Source of the DNA: Psococerastis gibbosa
Lineage: Eukaryota > Arthropoda > Insecta > Psocodea > Psocidae
Direction: 5' to 3'
Assembly: GCA_963971405.1 (NCBI GenBank)
Contig: OZ020484.1
Coordinates: 32,572,770-32,636,769, forward strand
DNA length: 64,000 bases
The translations under genes and the position numbers were made by a program. Under the pieces are notes generated by a model. That model had not been told where the DNA came from. It did not search any database and worked only from the letters and a program-made list of their open reading frames with translations. Positions 56,958 to 64,000 of this stretch are shown here, in pieces. The first letter of the stretch is position 1. Every line of letters starts with the position of its first letter.

Positions 56958-57900
56958 TCCTAATTCAGTTTTTTTTTATAAAATTAGCGCTAAAAAAAAT
57001 TTATTTTGGTAGCAACCTTGCCGACACAACAAAATGGTGTCACCAAGAAACAAACAATGCAGGCCATTGACAATTGGTTTGCTATCTGTAATACCCTTAG
57101 AGCTACACCATAAGTTTTTCCGCACTTCTGAAAAATGTCAAAATAATCAAATCATAAAATATGATTAAATTTTTAACTTCCCATTGTCGGATGGACTTGA
57201 ATGATTTGTTATGGCCATCCCATGCCAAAAAATCGCAATATATAGGAAACATGCACGCAAGGAAAGTGCCAACATGATTTTGGTCCCATTGTGTCACCGT
57301 GTCCCGAATTACACGCCGTGTCCTGAATTGTACGGTTTTACTGTTATTTAGGTAATCCATACATTTTCATGTGACAGTGACATTTTGCAACAACCAATTT
57401 CATTGTAATGTACCATTCCTTGCATTAAAATATTCTTTGTTTACAAATTCAACAGCGGTATACTGTATTGATTAAATACTGGGAAATAAGCTTATTATGA
57501 ATTGGATGACCAATGTCTCCCATATAGTTACATATATTACAATGAAAATAAAGTTTTATTATTACCTAATTAGGTAAAAAAAAATTGTATGCACCCCCCC
57601 CTCCCCCGGAAAAAATTCTATACCCGCGTCTGGGGTCAACAAACTGAACACTTTGTAAAGAATTAAGCAGCAGTCTACAGTACATTGGTGATTGAAGCGT
57701 CCAATTTAAAATTCCACGCCCCCGCAGCGAGTACCCTGCAGGGAACCAAATTAAACCACGTCGGTAAACACAAATTTACATTTAAATCCAGGTACTTTGT
57801 TCATGAAGCCTAAAATCCCTCTACGGGCAATCTGTCTTCAGTAGTGTTCCTTCTTGTTCTCAATTGCTGTCTTCAGGTTTAACATACTGCAGATGCTCCA

Positions 57901-58232
57901 CCAGCAGCCTGATCAGGGCGTTTATAATACCGGTATTTATTTAATCCACTGGTAAACAAGATAATTTTATAATGGAAAGTGCTATTCAAAATTTGTTTGT
58001 TTACAATTATAATCCTAGGGTATTTATTTAACCCCGGTATTACAATCGCCTCGCAGCAGCCTGATCGGGGCGATTATAATACCGGTATTTATTTAATCCC
58101 CTGCTGGTAGTAAAAATGTAAACAAGATAATTTTCTAATGGAAAGTGCTATTCAAAATTTGTTTGTTTACAGTTATAATCCTAGGGTATTTATTTAACCC
58201 CGGTATTATAATCGCCTCGATTAGACTGCTGG
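57901..58232. mobile_element. Dimeric MITE of family M
   Basis: Two M units head to tail: CAGCAGCCTGATCAGGGCGT (57902) and CAGCAGCCTGATCGGGGCGA (58054). Each is followed by TATAATACCGGTATTTATTT, GTAAACAAGATAATTTT, GGAAAGTGCTATTCAAAATT and GGTATTTATTTAACCCCGGT. The second ends GACTGCTGG. The right terminus of unit 1 is abbreviated where it meets unit 2. Confidence 0.85.
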
Positions 58233-59508
58233 TGGTTTACTTGAATTATAGGCATCCTAATGTTTATATATATAACACTGCCGTGCAGAGGAAGAAGGGC
58301 TTAAAGAACAGATTTCCAGGTGTTTTGTAAACAAAGAAGACCTGGATATTTTTGCATAAAATAAGTGAATTAATACTTCGTGCCACAGCAGGAAAGATAA
58401 GGAAATGGTCTTGATGGTCAATAATGATGGCGGGCATCAGACATAAATATGTTTAGTCTGCAAAATCTAAACTTCGTTTGCTGCATCACTACTACAATTC
58501 AAAAGTGAGTGAAAAAATCTATGATTTGAGCCAGTAAGTTCCAAAAAAATTTCTCTGGGGGAGAACCTCGCCCCCCCTCTCTCTCTCTCTCTCTTTTTAA
58601 ATGCGCCCATAGCGAAAATTTGGGGAACCGCTCTTCGTAATAGCCGCCATATTTGTTTCCCGATTGCTTTAAGAGACAATCAGAGGGGAAAAGCCTTATA
58701 AGTGTAGACATCTAATATTTCATGAAAGATAAAAGACAGTTTTCTGTGCATTTCGATGTTTGACATGTACCACTTTCAAAAACAGTTATTGAATTTGATT
58801 TGTACAAAAAGGGACTGCTGTCGTATTCCCAAGGAAGGGGTTCAAGGACTATCTCCAATAGGTGTTAGAAAAGGCCACATGTTATGCACCGAAATGTAGG
58901 GGAGCATTTCTGCTAATTTAACGGCAATTTTTGACGGCTCAATGATTGATTTCTTCTGGGAAAATAGATTTTGAACATGAAGCGCATATTAAGGGTACTC
59001 TTATTTACTGTTAACGTGATTTTTGGAAAGCGTACAAAATTGCATGGCTATAATCACCGGTGTAAGACCTTCAAAGTTGGAGGGAAGGGGCGGCTAATAA
59101 GCTCTAGCCTGGGGCCGGCAAATTCCTAGACATTGATTCCACCAGTATAGTTTCTTGCGGGGGGATAGGGCCTAATATTCCACCGAGAGGAAAACACAGG
59201 TCAAGTTGGGTGTAATGCTGGCAATATTTACAGGTCAACGCCAGGTATTATGGGAAATAACATGGTCTTTGATAGCGGGGTTAAATGAAACTCGGTTGAC
59301 TCGAGTTATGGACCATAAACGTGGTGGATGCCCTTCATTACGTTCAATATTTTGTTTATGGCGTAATTCCACTAAGGAAATAATAAAACTCGCATTCAAT
59401 TCCCAGAGCTGCCGCTATCTATTGTATTTGCATTACTGAATGGATGGTTTATTTCCCCTTTGCAGATATACCTTCTAATGGATTATAATTTGTTGCTATA
59501 AAATATAA
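58233..59508. other. Sequence with nothing recognised
   Basis: A (CT)n run at 58575-58594. No exon-like frame. Confidence 0.4.
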
Positions 59509-60278
59509 AAGAACCGGTCCAAGTTTACTCGAACATGCTTTCCAATTTATCAACATTAGTAGCTAGAGAAAATGAGTAATTTCATGGTAAATAATTTTCT
59601 TATGGTTAAATTTCCGATACCTCGAGGGGGGGGGGGGGTGTCCACCTGACGTCACTGGGGGGGGGGGGATAAACTCTAGACAGGTCAGACCAACATATTA
59701 GCACATAGCAATAATGGCAGGACACGCAATGCATTTGAGCGAGAATAATTTTTTGCATCAGACCAAATAATTTTTTGGGAAAGCAACCTGCCCGGTTTCG
59801 TCACTAAATTTAACACTTGAAGGTAGAAATCATCGATAGAAAGGTTTCACAGAAAAATAATTTTTTAGTCATTATTTATTAAAATTTAGTATTTTTCATT
59901 TTTTTACCCCCAGAAGCAAACTATCAAGGGGCAAACGACCAGAAATCATTGGAGCGGTTTTGGAGAAATAAGTTTTTATTTGTTGTTTTTTTTTGAGTTT
60001 TTTGAGAATAAAACCCCCCAAATGGAGTTGGCCCATAATAAAAAAAATGATTCCGAGGTATGCTTTTTGTAAACCTACATGCCAAATTTCATCTAAATCG
60101 ATCGTGTAGTTTGCCCGGAAATCGACGCACAGACAGAGCGACAGACAGACAAACATTTCGTAAAAACCACTTTTTTGGATTCCTGAGACCTCAAAACGTG
60201 TAAATTCATTGAAATCTCGGAAGCGAAAATTTCGACCATCACAAAGCTTTCCTTATACTACGTATAAATTGGAAAGCA
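59509..60278 (+). mobile_element. GACA-core family, near full-length copy
   Basis: Starts AAGAACCGGTCCAAGTTTAC with GCTTTCCAATTTATC from 59537. It has two G runs (59625 and 59657), CACCTGACGTCACTGG, a short CAGA core (60130-60148) and the terminal GGAAAGC at 60271-60277. A piece of the middle region is deleted near 59940. Confidence 0.88.
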
Positions 60279-60399
60279 ATAATACCGGGACTATGATATG
60301 ACGCAGAATCCGAACTGGTCAATTTAATTTGGTGGCTTGCTTTTCGTCATTATCTATACGGTCGACATCATAGAAGTGCACTTAACGTGATTTTTGTAT

Positions 60400-60530
60400 T
60401 GACCACGGCCCATCAGCCCGGATTTGATTGTTTCATCAGATGACCCCGGACGTGAAACTCTTTCCGATATTATAATGTCATGAATCACAGACTTAACCAA
60501 TAAGCTACACGACAATATTTGAAAAACTAT
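60400..60530 (-). mobile_element. SINE of a second family
   Basis: On the minus strand GTCGTGTAGCTTATTGGTTA is A-box-like, followed by AAGAGTTTCACGTCCGGGGT and the tail AAATCCGGGCTGATGGGCCG. Fragments at 11425 and 41435. Confidence 0.55.
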
Positions 60531-61439
60531 ATATTAATGCTTTAGAAGAATGATTTTTTATATATCAATTTAATTAATGTTAAAAAGGGAGTCACGTGAC
60601 TGCAGAATATGAAGACACACGTAATGGCCGTGGAGTAACCACGACTACCTAGTCCCTAATTCCAAATCCGGAATGTCTAAATATTTAATTAAAAATCAGC
60701 AGGGGGCACATTACGAGGTGCTCACGCATAAACCTAGGTACCCGAAAGTACATGTAAGAAAAAAATTGTCCGCAGGCACATCGTGAATACCCAAAGAATT
60801 TCTAATTATTGCTACCTGATGCCACACAAAAAATTATATTGTAATTATGGCAGTGAGGCGAACCGAAAAAATAATTTGAAAAAGGGTGCCAATCAAAGCC
60901 CTCTCTATTACACTCGCCTCATCAATCAAAAGAGTGCTTACAGTTTTTTTCTGAAAGTACAATATTATAGCCCATCAATAAAATATTCTGAGATCTGGAA
61001 AATTGGTTAATGTGAGAAACAGACCTTTTAATATTTCCATTAATTACCGGTTCCTTTGATTAAGTCTGTTTGAGTGGAATGCTTTTGCTGCTTGAATTCA
61101 AAAGTAATATTTTATAGAGTTGAGTAATGGCTTGCTTTTTTATGATTTCTTTTCTTTTTTTAGATTAATTCCCACTTACTATATACCTATATAAATAATA
61201 TCTGCAATAGGCAATGAACTCCGTCGCTCCGATGAGGGTCTAAGCCCGACTGCCAGTGAATCCTTTCTGAGATGTTGTGGCTAGCAACATGTCCAGCAGC
61301 CGTGCACTTCTTATCCGTGAAGGTAAGGTAAACATTCGCTTTGGGTGAACCCAATTTTTCTTTTGGGGTTAAATATGTTAAATATTTTGGGTTGAGTCCC
61401 GAACCATGAGCTTCTGTTTATAGTCTGATTCTCCAACGA
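60531..61439. other. Sequence with nothing recognised
   Basis: AT-rich, short frames only. 61265-61300 shares the GCAACATGTCC.GCAGC motif with 30776. Confidence 0.35.
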
Positions 61440-61645
61440 ATCGAGTATTTCTGGCCTCCTTCTTCTTTCTTTAATGCCTCTTCTATAGACTCTAGGGGAT
61501 CTGACTGTTAATTTACATTTCTTAGCCGTTAGCAGCAACTCGGCTTCCGTATCCACTTGCCTCAGGACCTCAGCATTAGAGACATGATCTCTCCAGCCTT
61601 TGCGCAGCAATCGTCTGCGTACGCACACTTCAAAATGCACTGTTC
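61440..61645 (-). mobile_element. LINE 3' fragment
   Basis: The minus strand reads RRLLRKGWRDHVSNAEVLRQ and TEAELLLTAKKCKLTVRSP, matching the fragment at 42440-42765 and the usual W.D.V.N.EVL......LL pattern of LINE C-termini. Confidence 0.8.
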
Positions 61646-61724
61646 TGTTCCCCTTGAGTCAACGTCCATCCGTTCACCACATATAGAACGATTGAGGGCA
61701 CATAACCTAATTTCCTTGGTCTAA

Positions 61725-61882
61725 GGCGGTTCATGGGGGTTTAAACCCCCCCCCCCCTCGCATGACACTTGATAGAACCGGATTTTGGGCGGAAAAACAA
61801 AAACTACCATATAATATCCAATGAAATTTCTGACCCCCCCCCCCTCCCCCGAAAGAAAATCCTAGCTACGGCCTTGCCTGAG
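61725..61882. repeat. Short repeat with two long C runs
   Basis: GGTTCATGGGGGTTTAAACC, TAGAACCGGATTTTGGGCGG and CTAGCTACGGCCTTG. Related to 54747-54900. Confidence 0.55.
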
Positions 61883-62284
61883 GCTACAAATCTTGTATAG
61901 GTCAATCAAATCAAATCCACCTATACACCATATACTTATTTGGTAGGTATACCATAGTTGAGATCATAAAAAATCCCCTATCAACGAAATTCTCTTAAGC
62001 TTATTACCGTGATCCTATACAAACATAGAGGTACCTACCGTAATGAAGGATGCCGAAAAATTAAGTTGTATAACTCAATTCTCGTTATGTCCTAACTTAA
62101 TAATCTGGAATTACACCACCCCTATAATTGAGTTGTACTATCAAAGCTCCGTTGCAATGCATAGCTGTTACATTAGATTTTATATAATCCTAATTACTTT
62201 TGCTTTTTCAATTTCAATCCAATCAAATGTGACGCATTCAATTATACGTAATTAGTGTTTATGAATGCAATGTCCAGTATTGAC

Positions 62285-62358
62285 ATTGATGGCAAGGGGG
62301 TAGCATGCTTGTACCATTATGCGAGTCTCTACTCGTCATGCGATCGGAGACGTGTCGT
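62285..62358 (+). mobile_element. tRNA-like SINE fragment
   Basis: GATGGCAAGGGGGTAGCATG, then GCGAGTCTCTACTCGTCATG and CGATCGGAGACG, the same order as the inverted copy at 22845-22985. Confidence 0.5.
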
Positions 62359-62404
62359 AGGCTAACACAACACTGGTGCTAACTTACAGATACGACATTA
62401 ATTA

Positions 62405-62783
62405 GGCGCCCATTCCACCGACCGGCTAGGGCTATTTACAAAAACGGTGACGTGGTAGCAGACATTCAAGACTTAGGCGGGGTTTCCACCGACCTCGCAT
62501 TGCAGAATTGACGGAAATGTTTATTTTCCTCTATGCCTTAGTTGAAATTGATCAATGATCATACAGTAAAATCACAAACAAACTAAAATTAAAAAATGGC
62601 GTCATGGGATATGTTAAGTACAAACATTTTAATAGATTTCTATAAAAAGAAAAATTCTAATTTCCGTCAATGTCATTTGCATTCTGCAATGCGAGGTCGG
62701 TGGAAACGCCACCTAAGTCTTGAATGTCTGCTACCACGTCACCGTTTTGTAAATAGCCCTAGCCGGTCGGTGGAATGGGCGCC
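62405..62783. mobile_element. PIF/Harbinger-like foldback MITE, 3-bp TTA duplication
   Basis: 379 bp flanked by TTA (62402-62404 and 62784-62786). Terminal inverted repeats of about 115 bp start GGCGCCCATTCCACCGACCG, with CTAGGGCTATTTACAAAA, GACGTGGTAGCAGACATTCA and TTTCCACCGACCTCGCATTG. The short centre contains a start codon with MASWDMLSTNILIDFYKKKN, which resembles the beginning of a MADF-type domain such as the accessory protein of Harbinger elements; only about 20 codons before the right arm begins. Confidence 0.8.
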
Positions 62784-62786
62784 TTA

Positions 62787-64000
62787 GGTAGACATTCAGA
62801 GGTGTAAAGTTTTAGAATGATGGCGAGGGCAAAAAGTAGACCTTATGACGTCATCAAGCAGGATAACGAAAAATTGAAAATATCAGAGCAAAATAGTAGG
62901 GTTTTACGCATTTTAATAGTAGTATAGTATAGCTGTAGATTTTACAAAGCTAAAAAAGGAATGCCTATATTCATATTACTGCAAAGGGGACCATGAAGTA
63001 TGAACCATGTCTAACAATGCTCGAGGCTGGGCGGGGGGGGGGGGGCAAGTTGGATCGTGCTCCCCCCCAACTTTACGCCACTGTAGGCATTGATTAAATT
63101 GTTTTTATGCAATTAACCTTTTATTAAAGAAATAAAAATAATAATAAAAAAATAAAGTTGCTAAAAACTAGACTATGTAATAATATGTATTCAAAAGCTA
63201 TTACAAAGTTAAAAAAGAGAGACGATTTTATTTATATGAAAAGGAAGGTTCAAGACTCGACCTAAAGGGAGAAATATTCCGCATGGCCTGGGTTCACCCA
63301 ACCCCAATGGTTACCGTAACTTCACCAGTAAGAGAAAAACACGACTCCCAAGGGAGTTGCTGACCGCAACATCTCAAATAGAGGAGTGGTCAAGAGCGGG
63401 GATCTTCACCCAAGTCTGACGTCATCGGAGGTGAGGTATAACCTCAATATATTTGAAACTCCATTCTATCTATAGTGTAAGGGGGAAGGGGGGGGAGTCC
63501 AAACCCACTGGCTATGGCCTTGCATTAGGGTTGTGTGGATCCGGGTCTGTCGGAATATTTTCCCTTTTTTGTGCCGAGTCTCGAACCTCTATCTTTCATC
63601 CGTTTCATAGTCTAGCTCTCTACCATCTACTTAACCAAATTACCAACTCCTACCAGACAAACAAGCAGTGGCGTCATTTCAAGATTTTTCAGGGGCAAGA
63701 TGTCAATTATTTTTAAACAAGGTTGAAATAATTTCCTCGTTAGTCAGGGTCATTTTCGTAATTTTCCCAATCGCAGGGAGGGGAAAGGACCCCTCTGGGG
63801 CACCCCTGGGACCCCATCAGCAAGTGTGATAATCCTGAGAAGTTAGTGGCAATATATATATCGTATCATGTCCACAATCAAATTGAGGCCATCGTACAGC
63901 ATGTATTACATATTGGCTTCACAGTGTCATGATTGGTCGGACGACAATTTGCAGCGAGCCATTGACTGCCGATATGAAGCAGGGTGTTCCACAAGCTATA
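62787..64000. other. Sequence with repeat pieces only
   Basis: A hAT-like scrap with a 13-G run and ACTTTACGCCACTGTAG (63030-63085), and a GACA-core 5' scrap with CTGACGTCATCGGAGGTGAG (63416). No exon recognised. Confidence 0.4.

Noticed and set aside
1-64000. LTR retrotransposon, endogenous virus or Polinton remains
   Set aside because: I saw no protease, integrase, capsid or envelope-like frame and no pair of TG..CA terminal repeats.
1-64000. CRISPR array or bacterial operon
   Set aside because: No regular short repeat-spacer pattern. Introns, SINEs and MITEs show the DNA is eukaryotic.

Overview
This is a window of arthropod nuclear DNA, AT-rich and dominated by transposable elements. 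The one host gene I can establish lies on the minus strand: the 5' part of a voltage-gated calcium channel alpha-1 gene of the Cav2 type (cacophony, cac). Four coding exons are visible. In transcription order they are 51285-51091 (N-terminus), 8967-8782 (N-terminus up to the start of domain I), 5472-5367 (IS1) and 4221-4082 (IS2 to IS3). Their phases fit at every junction and together they encode about 209 residues; the rest of the channel lies beyond position 1. The second intron is a minor-class AT-AC (U12) intron with near-consensus ends. The first intron is about 42 kb long and holds most of the window.

The Cav2 residues closely match insect cac, and the repeat content (LINEs ending in a GRPR..W motif, tRNA-derived SINEs, Penelope-like, hAT and TTAA-type elements) fits a large-genome insect or other arthropod. 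I cannot name the species.

Layout: 1-4080 is intron downstream of the last visible exon, with a LINE 3' end. 4082-8967 holds three exons, plus a TTAA foldback element and a composite repeat in the introns. 8968-51090 is the giant intron: a degenerate array of about 152 bp units (11.5-14.7 kb), several copies of an interspersed family with a GACA-repeat core and terminal hairpin (15.7, 17.3, 22.0, 29.2, 33.8 and 39.2 kb), a Penelope-like fragment (20 kb), LINE fragments nested in other repeats with clear target-site duplications, a second array (31.9-32.7 kb), stacked MITEs (34-38 kb), a CR1/Jockey-type reverse transcriptase (40.1-41.4 kb) and an almost perfect 2,620-bp tandem duplication (42.6-47.9 kb). 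51286-64000 lies upstream of the first visible exon and holds SINEs, a hAT transposase C-terminus, MITEs (one dimeric), another copy of the GACA family and a PIF/Harbinger-type foldback element. I recognise no other host gene, structural RNA gene, CRISPR array or LTR/viral element.

The points most worth following up are the AT-AC intron of the channel gene, the decayed duplicates of its second exon lying just upstream of it, the GACA-core family (Helentron/HINE-like architecture), the 152-bp array and the 2.6-kb tandem duplication, which may be real or an assembly artefact.
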